A stretch of 64,000 bases of DNA, from positions 567,181 through 631,180 of the forward strand of contig NZ_LTAO01000001.1 in NCBI RefSeq assembly GCF_001590785.1, in the 5' to 3' direction. The DNA comes from Alkalihalobacillus trypoxylicola (GTDB lineage Bacteria; Bacillota; Bacilli; Bacillales; Bacillaceae_D). The position numbers were made by a program, and so were the translations under genes. The notes below the pieces were generated by a model. That model had not been told where the DNA came from. It did not search any database and saw only the letters and a program-made list of their open reading frames with translations. This document shows positions 14,158 through 23,347 of this stretch, one piece after another; the stretch's first letter is position 1; each line of letters begins with the position of its first letter.

Positions 14158-15498
14158 TCACAGTGATTTTAAAAATGTCGTAATTTGTTGAACTTTTTCT
14201 TTTGTAATGACAAAATCGAATTCCCCATCTTTGACCATTACCAAAAAGAGTTCATTAAAGGAATAGAAATCAATCTGTGTCTCCTCTTCATTATCAAAAA
14301 CAATCTTCAATTGCGCCTCTAGATGATTCCATTCAAAACCATTCTCGTCAGCAACCTCCGCATCAGGATTTAATTCTAGTAAGGCAAGATAGAAATCCCT
14401 TATCTTTTCAGGCGCTACTTCTTTTCCATTTAATTTGAACATTTCTTCTGAATCAAATTGTAAGTGGTACGTTTCATTTTCAACTATCCACTGCATTTCC
14501 TTGATATTAGTCATAAAAGTATACACCGGTGTTTTTACTGCCATATCAAATGCTGTTACATCAAAAATCTCCATATGCTCAGCTAAATTCACTATGTGAA
14601 TAAAAGAATCGTCCTCAAATTGTGCATAATAATAACCTGATGAACGTTCTTTTCCGATTTTTATCACTCTTTCTTGTTCATCTACTGCTTTCATTGTTAA
14701 CTTTAATAAAGGCTGATCGAGATGATAGAATGATAAATCTTCCTTTCTTTCAAAGCTTTCGGTGGGATAAATGGAAGTAAATGCGGCGACAATGGCTTCG
14801 AAGGATGGACTTATTTCATTTAATTCCGGTTTAGTAGTGTATGGATACTCTAAATAATATTGGCTCATTACATATGGAGTATTTTGAGGGTAAGGTACGA
14901 CTTTAATGATGTCGTCTCCTTTTTCATAAACTATCTCTTTAAACATTAGGTTTGGCTCTGTCTTTCGATAATCAGAGCTCAGCTGTTCAAGTGATAGTAG
15001 GAATGAATGAGCCACCTCGTTCGCTATCGAATAAATATTTTGGTTATTTTCATTCATCATATAATACTCATTACCGGTCGCTAGCTTGTTCCCTAGCAAG
15101 AAGGAATGTGTATCGTCTTTAGTCTGAATCTTTATGGTAGCATCAGGTGAGTTCAATCCGTACTCTTCTAGTGGAATATCATTTCTATCCGTAATAAGCC
15201 GAAGTGTTGGGATTTTTGTGACTGAATGAACATATTCAAAAAGTTTAATCGGATCGATATCTTCCGTTTCTTTTCCTTTTATTGTCCATTCACCATCTAT
15301 ATTTTCAATCTCTAACTCTTGATTTGAAGAAAGTAACTGAACAGAATCGACTTCATTTATATTCAATTCGAAGATGGTACTGTCATGTACGGAGGCATGA
15401 CTCATTTCTTTTTGACTTGAACTGACATTTAGCATAAAATAAGCCGCGATTGTAATGAACAAGATTAAAATGAGAACCATTAAATTTTTCCTTTTCAC
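14158..15498 (-). CDS. DUF4340 membrane-anchored protein of a Gld-like ABC system
   Basis: One N-terminal membrane segment (LMVLILILFITIAAYFML) followed by about 400 extracellular residues built of repeated modules of the DUF4340 type (YGLNSPDATIKIQ, FLLGNKLATGNEYYM, KIGKERSSGYYYAQF). The frame is open upstream to 15546, but AAAGGAGG six bases before a GTG at 15498 marks the probable start and removes the overlap with the preceding gene. DUF4340 proteins commonly accompany GldG-type ABC auxiliary proteins, as here. Its function is not established; an extracytoplasmic partner of the transporter is the natural inference. Confidence 0.8.
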   Translation of the reverse strand: MKRKNLMVLILILFITIAAYFMLNVSSSQKEMSHASVHDSTIFELNINEVDSVQLLSSNQELEIENIDGEWTIKGKETEDIDPIKLFEYVHSVTKIPTLRLITDRNDIPLEEYGLNSPDATIKIQTKDDTHSFLLGNKLATGNEYYMMNENNQNIYSIANEVAHSFLLSLEQLSSDYRKTEPNLMFKEIVYEKGDDIIKVVPYPQNTPYVMSQYYLEYPYTTKPELNEISPSFEAIVAAFTSIYPTESFERKEDLSFYHLDQPLLKLTMKAVDEQERVIKIGKERSSGYYYAQFEDDSFIHIVNLAEHMEIFDVTAFDMAVKTPVYTFMTNIKEMQWIVENETYHLQFDSEEMFKLNGKEVAPEKIRDFYLALLELNPDAEVADENGFEWNHLEAQLKIVFDNEEETQIDFYSFNELFLVMVKDGEFDFVITKEKVQQITTFLKSL

Positions 15499-15514
15499 AA
15501 GCTTCCTCCTTTTT

Positions 15515-16951
15515 TCAGTCATTTTTATTTCTTTTATACCAAACAAACCCTCCTACACTCATAATAAGTAATGGAATGAATACAATCACGATCATCGCTA
15601 TCGTCATTTGTTGCCCTTTATTCATGGTTAAAATTTCACTGGAAACATCTTTAGACATAATATTAATCGGATTTTCCCTCTCAGATAGCCAGAATACACT
15701 ATTAACTAAAAGCTCTAAGTTCGCTTGATTACTTGCTTCTATAAAATCTTCATTTGCTAAATAAGAGCTAGAGTAAACGACCATTTTTCCATTCAAAAAA
15801 TCATGGTCTACATTCCTTTCTTCGGTCACGGCCATCCCAATTTGGAATGGTCCTTCTGAGTCACTCTCCTCTTTTTCATACGTATTCGATTGTTTCATAG
15901 CCTCAAAGGATTTTCCAAATGATTCAGAGGAGCTCATTAATAAAGGCTCTAAAACTAATGTGTCTTTCCTCATATTAAGTACATCGATAGGTTGAGCATA
16001 GACCGTTATAGCCGTAGATTCGCCCTTTATCAATGAATTTACAATTGGATGTTGAATGAAGTTAGGTAGTAGGTAGTAATTTTCTGAAGTAATCGTATGG
16101 GTTGAACTATTCTCAAAGACCATTTCCTTTCGAATGCTCATTCCATACCTTTCTAATAACGTTTGTACATTCGGGAATTCTTGGTCCTGAATGTCATGTA
16201 ATAATAAAATTCTCCCACCTTCTTCTAAAAACTCCGAGAGTGTCTGCTCCTCCACATTTGTTAAATCCTTTTGTAGCGATTGAATCCATACAATATCTCC
16301 CTGCTGAGGCTTCCAATCATCTCTTAATAGCTGCAATTCCTCCATTGCAACGTTTTTCTGAGACAGTGTTCCTTTTAAAATATTAGGCAGTTCGCTTTCA
16401 CCATGTCCTCTAAGTTCATAAATAGTTGTATGATTATTTTCTATTAAATGAGCTATCGTGTTAGTCACTAATGACTCTACTTGAAACGATTCTATCTTTT
16501 CATAGTTATCAGCATATATGTACATATCAACAGCATCTATTACTTGGTAAGAATCGTCTATTTCAACAATAACGCTTCCTAATGTAATAGCTGAGTTCCC
16601 TTCTTGATATTGGCTTATGATATGAGGGACTCTCTCTGGGTCTATATATTCAATCGTAATTCTCTCAGTCACTTTTTCATACTCCCTTAATAATCGAGTT
16701 AAATTCGTATCTTCTTCACCGATTCTATTTAAGGAGAGGAGTGTGACATCTGAATCAAGCTGCTCTAAAAAGCTTATGGAAGCTTCAGATAAGCTAAAGA
16801 CCCGATTTTCTGTTAAATCTATTGTAATGGGTCTTTCAGAAACGATTAATTGTATAAAAATAAAGATACCTACTACTAATAAGGTCGATAAAATAGAATA
16901 TTGACCATGCTTTTTTGTTTGATTGCTTTTGGTTTGGCGAAATGGTCGCAA
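15515..16951 (-). CDS. GldG-like ABC auxiliary protein
   Basis: About 480 residues with a membrane segment near each end (STLLVVGIFIFIQLIV; MTIAMIVIVFIPLLIMSVGGFVW) and a large extracellular domain of the ABC_transp_aux type. Diagnostic segments are RPITIDLTENRVFSLSEAS, VTLLSLNR, IEYIDPERVP, IYELRGHGESELP and GGRILLLHDIQD. These match the family that includes GldG of gliding bacteria and the ABC auxiliary proteins of many other bacteria. The longest frame begins at 16975, but GGGAGG is well placed for a TTG at 16951. It overlaps none of the DUF4340 gene once that gene's GTG start is used. The role in a sugar locus is unknown. Confidence 0.82.
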   Translation of the reverse strand: MRPFRQTKSNQTKKHGQYSILSTLLVVGIFIFIQLIVSERPITIDLTENRVFSLSEASISFLEQLDSDVTLLSLNRIGEEDTNLTRLLREYEKVTERITIEYIDPERVPHIISQYQEGNSAITLGSVIVEIDDSYQVIDAVDMYIYADNYEKIESFQVESLVTNTIAHLIENNHTTIYELRGHGESELPNILKGTLSQKNVAMEELQLLRDDWKPQQGDIVWIQSLQKDLTNVEEQTLSEFLEEGGRILLLHDIQDQEFPNVQTLLERYGMSIRKEMVFENSSTHTITSENYYLLPNFIQHPIVNSLIKGESTAITVYAQPIDVLNMRKDTLVLEPLLMSSSESFGKSFEAMKQSNTYEKEESDSEGPFQIGMAVTEERNVDHDFLNGKMVVYSSSYLANEDFIEASNQANLELLVNSVFWLSERENPINIMSKDVSSEILTMNKGQQMTIAMIVIVFIPLLIMSVGGFVWYKRNKND

Positions 16952-16965
16952 TAATCTTTCCTCCC

Positions 16966-17832
16966 TTAACTCCAACGTCGTTTCGTAATCATTTTAATCG
17001 TTAAAAATAGGAAGAGCATCATAAACGATAAGTAATAAATTAAACTTGAAACATTTAAAATTCCTAAAAAGAATTCTTCGCTTTTAATCGGTAAGGATAG
17101 CCATCTAATTACCTTTAAAAGTAGTCCTTCATAAATGACAGGATGGAACAAAAAAAGCAGAGTAAACAAGGTCATACACATCATTCCTAATGTGAAAGTC
17201 CACGCGTAACTTTTACTCAAATAGTAGATTGCAAAGCTTAATAAAAGCATGACAACAAAAACAAATATAAATCCTGACATTGCATCCGTTGGGAAGTAAT
17301 TAGAAACGGGGCCTAACACCCAAAGCATGATAGATGTACCCAATGTCAGAATTCCCGAGCTTACCTGACTCTCTGTTAAAGAAGAAATGAGAATTCCTAA
17401 AGCAATAAAAGTTGTTCCCATAAAATAAAACCCAATAAATGCTGTCAAAACGGGTTCAATAGCTACATTTCCAAAAGCTTGCAGTATCAAAATATAACTA
17501 ATTGATATAAAAAGAGTGACAAAGAAAAGGCTGGCTGCTGCTAAAAACTTACCTATTACGATACTAGGAATACTTTTCGGTGAAGTTAACAATAGTTGAT
17601 CCGTTCGGCTTCTTCTTTCCTCAGAAATCGTTCTCATCGTCAATATGGGAGAAATCAAAATAAAGATTAATACCATATTGCTTAATGTCGTGTTAAAAGC
17701 ATTATTGGGAGTTGGAATGATATTTAAAAATGTAAAATATAAACCAAATATAAGGAGATACATAGTCAAAAATAAAAAGCCAGTTCCATTGTAAAAATAA
17801 CTTTTCCATTCCTTTATGTAGATTGTCATCAT
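16966..17832 (-). CDS. ABC-2 type permease (GldF-like)
   Basis: A 288-residue protein with six predicted membrane segments. It has the ABC-2 hallmark RTISEERRSRTDQLLLTSPKS between the second and third segments. It overlaps the ATPase gene by four bases (ATGA type), so permease and ATPase are translationally coupled. With the ATPase and the GldG-like and DUF4340 proteins it forms a complete export-type ABC complex. This type does not use a solute-binding protein. Confidence 0.88.
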   Translation of the reverse strand: MMTIYIKEWKSYFYNGTGFLFLTMYLLIFGLYFTFLNIIPTPNNAFNTTLSNMVLIFILISPILTMRTISEERRSRTDQLLLTSPKSIPSIVIGKFLAAASLFFVTLFISISYILILQAFGNVAIEPVLTAFIGFYFMGTTFIALGILISSLTESQVSSGILTLGTSIMLWVLGPVSNYFPTDAMSGFIFVFVVMLLLSFAIYYLSKSYAWTFTLGMMCMTLFTLLFLFHPVIYEGLLLKVIRWLSLPIKSEEFFLGILNVSSLIYYLSFMMLFLFLTIKMITKRRWS

Positions 17833-18770
17833 GATTTTACTCCTGCCTTTTCATTAGTAGCATGTAGAAATAAGTTTTCTAAATGATTATTTTGCTGCTT
17901 CATCATTAATAAAGGCAATTGATGATGTGAAAATGAACGAAAAACAGTCTCTCTTATATCAAGCTTTTCCTCACTAATTAACAGGAAGTCTAGTGTGTTT
18001 AATTCATAGCTACCTATTTTTTTATAACTTTTAACAAAAGGTATTTGTTGAAGACATGTAATAATTTCATTTTCTGTTGCTTTGATTCGTATGATTAGGT
18101 GGTCATTCAAATATTCATTAGGATCGGTAATGAGTAACGGCTGACCTTCGTTTATAATCATGACTTTGTGGCAAAGGGCTTGAACTTCAGATAATATATG
18201 GGAGCTTAAAATAACCGTGCTATTCTTGCTTATATCCATTATTAATTGTCTAAATTCAATAATCTCCTTTGGATCTAAGCCGGAGGTAGGTTCATCTAAT
18301 ACCAGAAGTTCAGGATTACCTATTAAAGCTTGGGCTAACCCTACTCTTTGTTTAAAACCTTTTGATAGATGTTTAATCAACTTATTTTGCACAAATTCGA
18401 TCGATACAAAAGACATTTTTTCAAAAATTTCACTCTGAATCCTTTCTTTACTTACCTCCTTCAATTTACAAACAAATCTTAAATACTCCTTGACTGTCAT
18501 ATCTACATACAAAGGAGGAATCTCCGGTAAATATCCAATATTTTTCTTCACTTTTTCTGGTTCTTCTAAAATATCGATCCCATGTATTCTCACTTCTCCT
18601 TCACTCATGGAAATATATCCAGTCAAAATGTTCATTAAGGTAGATTTACCAGCACCATTTCTTCCTAGAAAACCAACAATTTCTCCTTTATTTATTGTCA
18701 AATTAATTTTATTTAAGGCAAGAAAATTCCCATATTTTTTCGTGATGTTTATTAATTCAATCATGGTCAC
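17829..18770 (-). CDS. ABC transporter ATP-binding protein (GldA/CcmA-like)
   Basis: A 313-residue ATPase with Walker A GRNGAGKST, Q-loop region YLPEIPPLY, signature LSKGFKQRVGLAQAL and Walker B LLVLDEPTSGLDP. The C-terminal 80 residues form the extra domain usual in ABC-2 ATPases. It overlaps the DUF624 gene upstream by 14 bases and the permease downstream by four. It is dedicated to the ABC-2 permease and is not an MsmX-type sugar-importer ATPase, since its fold ends without the OB-type regulatory domain. Confidence 0.93.
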   Translation of the reverse strand: MTMIELINITKKYGNFLALNKINLTINKGEIVGFLGRNGAGKSTLMNILTGYISMSEGEVRIHGIDILEEPEKVKKNIGYLPEIPPLYVDMTVKEYLRFVCKLKEVSKERIQSEIFEKMSFVSIEFVQNKLIKHLSKGFKQRVGLAQALIGNPELLVLDEPTSGLDPKEIIEFRQLIMDISKNSTVILSSHILSEVQALCHKVMIINEGQPLLITDPNEYLNDHLIIRIKATENEIITCLQQIPFVKSYKKIGSYELNTLDFLLISEEKLDIRETVFRSFSHHQLPLLMMKQQNNHLENLFLHATNEKAGVKS

Positions 18771-19503
18771 TTACCATTTTTTTCGAAATTTGAGTGTCTT
18801 CTTTTTTATGCTCTAATTGAACCTTTCCAAAAAGCTTTGTAACAAGAAGCATAACAATAAGTGCCATTGCACCAGGTATAAACACAAATGTAATCGTAGG
18901 AAATAAAGTAAAGAGATACCCTCCAAGGACGAATACGATTAAAATCATGATGGTCGTATTGAAATGTTTCAAAGTGAAATAAAGAGAAATACGAAAAACA
19001 TCTATTAATCGCATATAGTATTGAGAGATTAATGGAAAAACATAAAAAGCTGTACACAATAATAATGAAATAAACATATATAATGGGAAGATGAGAAAGC
19101 TCGCAAATTCATGAAAAACAATAATATAATAATTCCATGTAAAGAGGGCTATTAAAAATAAAATCAAAACCCATGCCAGTAATGCTTGCTTAAAATTTTG
19201 CCGATAGCCTATAAAAAATTCTTTTACCACCGACACTTGTTTATCCAAAACAATCTTTCTCATAACGGAATAAAGAGCACAAAAAGAAGGGCCCATAGGG
19301 ATAGAAACGACTAATAAAGCGATAAATACAATATGAAAAGGTAGTAACTGCTCTTTTATCGAGAAAAGTGATACAAATAACACAAAAACAAATAAGGCAT
19401 TGGACACAATGAAAAGAACACTAGAAATAAGGATCCAATAAATATAATTGACTATGGTATATAACTTATTTTCTGTAAAATCTCGATTATCATATCTTTC
19501 CAA
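18757..19503 (-). CDS. DUF624 membrane protein (YesL family)
   Basis: A 248-residue protein with about five or six membrane segments. It has the DUF624 pattern of YesL: IYWILISSVLFIV near the start, PMGPSFCALYSVMRKIV in the middle and KEFFIGYRQNFKQALLAW after it. The start is TTG behind GGAGG. DUF624 genes usually sit in sugar-importer operons, but the biochemical role is unknown. Here it heads the Gld-like ABC operon, overlapping the ATPase gene. A second DUF624 gene lies at 49655-50314. Confidence 0.85.
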   Translation of the reverse strand: MERYDNRDFTENKLYTIVNYIYWILISSVLFIVSNALFVFVLFVSLFSIKEQLLPFHIVFIALLVVSIPMGPSFCALYSVMRKIVLDKQVSVVKEFFIGYRQNFKQALLAWVLILFLIALFTWNYYIIVFHEFASFLIFPLYMFISLLLCTAFYVFPLISQYYMRLIDVFRISLYFTLKHFNTTIMILIVFVLGGYLFTLFPTITFVFIPGAMALIVMLLVTKLFGKVQLEHKKEDTQISKKMVSDHD

Positions 19504-19538
19504 TTTTCACCCTCCATATCTTCTTTTAACTGTTAGGA

Positions 19539-19568
19539 GCACAAAAGAGTCTTATCACTCTTTTGTGC
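19539..19568 (-). terminator. Long hairpin between GH43 and DUF624 genes
   Basis: Perfect 12-bp stem (GCACAAAAGAGT / ACTCTTTTGTGC) with a 6-base loop. It sits 9 bases after the GH43 stop and 36 before the DUF624 start. It lacks a T-run after the stem on the minus strand, so it may stabilise the upstream mRNA or partly terminate. Confidence 0.6.
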
Positions 19569-19576
19569 ATCCTCTG

Positions 19577-20626
19577 TTATTGATAATCCGCTAACGACCA
19601 AGAGTCTTTCCAAATAATTTCGATTTGACCATCCTCCAAAACTTGTAAAGGTAACCAAACATACGGAGATTTCCCTAATTGATCAGGTGTCCATCGATCA
19701 CCGATATAAATGTAGCTTCCTTTAGTAGGATTAAGAGGCATTATAAAGGTACTTTGTGAATCAAAAGTAGTCTGATTATCATCATTTCTACAAGGATCTC
19801 CTTTGATTTTATAGTCACCAAGTGGAGAATCAGAAACCGCATACTCAGCCTGATTTGGCTTCCATCCCGTACAAGCTGATGTAATTAAGTAATAGTGATT
19901 ACGGTATTTAAAAGGTGCCGGTGCTTCACGCATTTTTCGAACAAACTGACGGGACCATATCTTCCCTAAATCCTCCGCTGTACATTGAGGTCTGAGTCGG
20001 TTCGAACCCTGTGATTTATCAATCCAAGTATAATCAGCATTTAGTCTAACGATATACATTGTCCAATTTCCTTCTGATGAATACAAAACATAGGCATCAT
20101 TAACTCCATCTTGATTGCTATCAATATCATCAACAAATAGGGTCATATCACGAAATGAATTTCCTAAAGTACTTTCATTTGTGTGGGCGTCAAAGCCTTC
20201 CTCCGGCTCAAACAACACCGGTCGATCATAAAACAAAAAGGTAAAAGGACCCGTTGGTTGATCACTTACAGCTACTCCTGCTGAAGAGAAAGCATAGCCT
20301 TTCTTTTCAGCATGCATCCACATGATAAACTTCTTAGTTAAAGTATTATAAATAACCTTTGGTCTTTCAATTCGACCTTCGTTTTTCCCTTGCAATTCTT
20401 CAGGCATATCATCTTGTTTAAGTGCTGTACCTTCATTTGTCCAATTATATAAATCGCTCGATGAATAGCAGCTCACTCCAACTGTATTTAAATACCCTTC
20501 CGTATTATCCTCACCATACCAATAGTATCTGTCTTTAAAAAATAGTAACCCGCCACCATGAGCACTTATATGATTACCTTTATGATCAAGCCACATTTGT
20601 CCAGGCCTAAAAGCTAGATTTGACAT
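19577..20626 (-). CDS. Intracellular GH43 enzyme, exo-beta-1,3-galactanase-like
   Basis: A 349-residue single-domain GH43 protein without signal peptide. Motifs resemble the galactan-active GH43_24/GH43_34 group: AHGGGLLFFKDRYYWYGED, CYSSSDLYNWTNEG, RIERPKVIYN, FIMWMHAEK, SRDMTLFVDD-like SFRDMTLFVDD, REAPAPF with the probable acid Glu, and TSACTGWKPNQAEYA. From memory, some members of this group lack the usual base Asp. It probably removes galactose from imported beta-1,3-galactan oligosaccharides. The start is supported by GAGGAGGAATT-ATG, and the gene lies 48 bases after the binding-protein gene, so the two are co-transcribed. Confidence 0.85.
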   Translation of the reverse strand: MSNLAFRPGQMWLDHKGNHISAHGGGLLFFKDRYYWYGEDNTEGYLNTVGVSCYSSSDLYNWTNEGTALKQDDMPEELQGKNEGRIERPKVIYNTLTKKFIMWMHAEKKGYAFSSAGVAVSDQPTGPFTFLFYDRPVLFEPEEGFDAHTNESTLGNSFRDMTLFVDDIDSNQDGVNDAYVLYSSEGNWTMYIVRLNADYTWIDKSQGSNRLRPQCTAEDLGKIWSRQFVRKMREAPAPFKYRNHYYLITSACTGWKPNQAEYAVSDSPLGDYKIKGDPCRNDDNQTTFDSQSTFIMPLNPTKGSYIYIGDRWTPDQLGKSPYVWLPLQVLEDGQIEIIWKDSWSLADYQ

Positions 20627-20673
20627 AATTCCTCCTCAACCGATCTACTCATTTTTAATTAGTTAAATGGCTG

Positions 20674-22095
20674 TTATTCTTCTTCCTCATCCTCATCAAT
20701 ACCTAAGTCCATTCCTTCTGATTTGAAATCATCTAATGCACCTTGGATTTGAGGTTCAATAGACTCAAGCCCACTTTGAACCGTGGTTTCCCCTGATGAG
20801 ATTTGACCGAAGAAATCGTTAAAAATCGTATTAATGCTATCAAACCCTCTAATTAGATTTGTTCTAGTATGATCATTCAGCATCAGTGCATAATCAACCG
20901 TTTCTCGATCTCCCGCTGTCGCTTCAAAATCGTTGCGAATCCATCTCTCCCAATCCTCTTCTGTTCCAATTTCGTGGATAGCGTCCCAGATTTTCACTTT
21001 TTCTTCTGGATGTTCAGCTGTAGCTAATAACACATCATAAGCAGCTTCGTATCCATATGAGACAGGAGTATCATTTGAAGGCCCTGTTGGGAATGGAACC
21101 ATTCCATATTCGCCTTGCATTCTTCCATCCGTCCAATAGCTTCCTGGTACCCACCATTCAGCCGAAACCATCGCTACGATCCCATCTGCGAAATCGCTAT
21201 AGCGGAAAAACCATTCAGCTCCCTCATACCAGTCTCTAATCGTATGACCATAATCAGTCGTTGCACTTTGATAAAATTCTAGCGCTTCAATGACCTTTTG
21301 ATCATTCATGTTAATTTCGATTCCATCATTCATTTTCGTAATAGATTCATGCCCGTTACTATAAATAAATTTCCAGGCTAAATTTTCAGCAGCAAATCCA
21401 AAAATATCTGTCTCACCGTCATTATTCGTATCTCTTGTTGCCATATCAGCTATTTCCATCATCTTTTCCCAGGTCCATTCTCCATTTTCATATAACTCAT
21501 ATAAATCAGGTAAGCCTAAATCATCGAATAACGTTTTATTCCAAAAAATAGCGTCTCTCATTGTAACTCCATTTGGCGTTAGCGAGTAATACTTCCCTTC
21601 AAATTCGCTAGCCTCTTTCGATGATTCACTCCACTTCACATCATCATAATCTATTACTCCTAAATCACTTACTGGATAAACAATCCCATTCGATATTAAA
21701 TTAGGATATAGCGCTGGTGAAAGGACATGAACGATATCAGCAACTGGATCACCTGCTAAGGTAGAGCGAATATAATTACCAACCCAATCATCCCAACCAA
21801 CCTCTACTACTTCATAATTAAAATTCCATTTTTCTTGTAACTCCTCGATTTTAGCAGCTGTTCGTTCAAGACGTTCATTAATTGTCGGATCAATACTCCG
21901 ATCATTTGGGGCACCGACCTTCAATGTCATCCCTTCAAAATCATAATCAGCCAATTCCTCTGTTGCTACAGGTGTGTTCTCTTCTACCGGCTCACCTTCG
22001 CCCTCATTTGAAGCCGTCTCCTCTGAGCTGTCATTACAAGCAGCCAAAATACAGAACAAACTTAACAAAGCTATAGCTAGTAATTTGTTTCTCAT
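20674..22095 (-). CDS. Extracellular sugar-binding lipoprotein (ABC importer)
   Basis: Family 1 extracellular solute-binding protein of about 473 residues. The frame is open to 22161, but AAAGGAGGAAG before the ATG at 22095 fixes the start, giving signal peptide MRNKLLAIALLSLF and lipobox LAAC. The body has the MalE-like pattern (WNKTLFDDLGLPDLYELYENGEWTWEKM, VSAEWWVPGSYW). The C-terminus is very acidic (DEDEEEE). It is followed by the GH43 gene and preceded by two permease genes (22350-24304), with its own leader of about 250 bases containing a cre-like site. The substrate is probably a galactan oligosaccharide. Confidence 0.9.
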   Translation of the reverse strand: MRNKLLAIALLSLFCILAACNDSSEETASNEGEGEPVEENTPVATEELADYDFEGMTLKVGAPNDRSIDPTINERLERTAAKIEELQEKWNFNYEVVEVGWDDWVGNYIRSTLAGDPVADIVHVLSPALYPNLISNGIVYPVSDLGVIDYDDVKWSESSKEASEFEGKYYSLTPNGVTMRDAIFWNKTLFDDLGLPDLYELYENGEWTWEKMMEIADMATRDTNNDGETDIFGFAAENLAWKFIYSNGHESITKMNDGIEINMNDQKVIEALEFYQSATTDYGHTIRDWYEGAEWFFRYSDFADGIVAMVSAEWWVPGSYWTDGRMQGEYGMVPFPTGPSNDTPVSYGYEAAYDVLLATAEHPEEKVKIWDAIHEIGTEEDWERWIRNDFEATAGDRETVDYALMLNDHTRTNLIRGFDSINTIFNDFFGQISSGETTVQSGLESIEPQIQGALDDFKSEGMDLGIDEDEEEE

Positions 22096-22206
22096 AATCT
22101 TCCTCCTTTTTTCTGTAAACACATATGGAAAAAGTATCATTTTGTGTTTCGTTATCTTCAACCTTCCTTGGAATAGACTTTACAATTAAGAAATTCACCC
22201 CCTTTT

Positions 22207-22220
22207 TTAAAGCGCTACCA
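22207..22220. promoter_or_regulatory. cre-like site upstream of the binding-protein gene
   Basis: TTAAAGCGCTACCA matches the CcpA consensus TGWNANCGNTNWCA at all but two positions and lies about 112 bases before the start. Weak on its own. Confidence 0.4.
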
Positions 22221-22349
22221 TTTCATTCCTCCATCAATATGCACTCACAGCCTTCCAAACCAATTATGAAGATTGTATGATAATGGTCTTTTTCCATAAT
22301 TTATTCACAGATACTTCTTTCTTTTTCATGAACGAAATGGAACGAATAC

Positions 22350-23336
22350 TTATCCAACAATGCCAGAACGTTCAATACTTTCAACAAAATAACGCTGAGC
22401 GAGTAAATAAAGAATAAACATTGGTAAAATGACTAAAATGGTTCCTGTATTATTCATGAGTGAAACTAAAGCAGGACTTACAAAACTCAATTCATCCGAA
22501 TAGACCGTAGATGCTAACGAACCCAAAGCACCTGACATGACGGTATAATTTGATAGATACAAGCCTGTATAAAAGCTATCTGTCCATTGCCAAACAAAGC
22601 TAAAGAGAAACACCGTCATTAACATAGGAATAGCACTTGGGAGCATGATCTTATAAAAGGTTTTAAATGCATTGCAGCCATCAATATACGCTGCTTCTTC
22701 CAATTCCTTCGGTAACCCTTTAAAATACTGGCGTAAAAGAAAGATATACAAGCCATTTTTATACCCTTGTGCAACAATAGCCATAAGAATGAACGGCCAG
22801 AACGTATCTAGTAAATTCACGCCTTGATTCCCTGTAAAAAACTCATATAGCCCGAATACGTCAAAAAAACGAAATTGTAGAAACAAAGGAAGCATTAATG
22901 CCTGCGGTGGAACTAACAAGCAAAGAATGACTAAAAGAAAAATCGTATTTTTAAAAGGAAAATGAAATCGAGCAAATCCATAGCCGACAATCGTACATGA
23001 AATAAGCTGGAGCAAGCTCACAATTAAAGCTAAACTTAATGTTCGAAAGAATGTTCCGAGATAATCCATACCTTGTATAGCTGCTATATAGTTTTCTAGT
23101 GTTATTTCTCTTGGAATATACTGTACGGTAGCATCATATAAATCGCCCTCTGCCATTAAAGAAATCATAAATTTTGTAAAGAGTGGCTGAAGAATAATAA
23201 AGCAAATGCCAAAAATTAAAATAAATCGAGCAATAGACCAAATAAAGTTTCCACTTTTTCTAAATATCAAATTTGGTTCCTGTTTATTTTTCCATTTATT
23301 TGTTCTTACTATTTTTTCTAGACGTTGAGAGACCAT
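22350..23336 (-). CDS. Sugar ABC importer permease (MalG-like)
   Basis: A 328-residue inner-membrane permease with six membrane segments. The EAA loop is clear: ELEEAAYIDGCNAFKTFYKIMLPSAIP. GTILVILPMFILYLLAQRYFVESIERSGIVG at the C-terminus is typical of MalG/LacG-type subunits. The gene is 11 bases after the partner permease. No ATPase gene accompanies it, so a shared MsmX-type ATPase is expected. Confidence 0.92.
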   Translation of the reverse strand: MVSQRLEKIVRTNKWKNKQEPNLIFRKSGNFIWSIARFILIFGICFIILQPLFTKFMISLMAEGDLYDATVQYIPREITLENYIAAIQGMDYLGTFFRTLSLALIVSLLQLISCTIVGYGFARFHFPFKNTIFLLVILCLLVPPQALMLPLFLQFRFFDVFGLYEFFTGNQGVNLLDTFWPFILMAIVAQGYKNGLYIFLLRQYFKGLPKELEEAAYIDGCNAFKTFYKIMLPSAIPMLMTVFLFSFVWQWTDSFYTGLYLSNYTVMSGALGSLASTVYSDELSFVSPALVSLMNNTGTILVILPMFILYLLAQRYFVESIERSGIVG

Positions 23337-23347
23337 GATATTCCTCC

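Noticed and set aside
22096..22349. Riboswitch in the leader before the sugar-binding protein gene
   Set aside because: The 254-base gap has a cre-like site but no recognisable riboswitch core or terminator/antiterminator pair.
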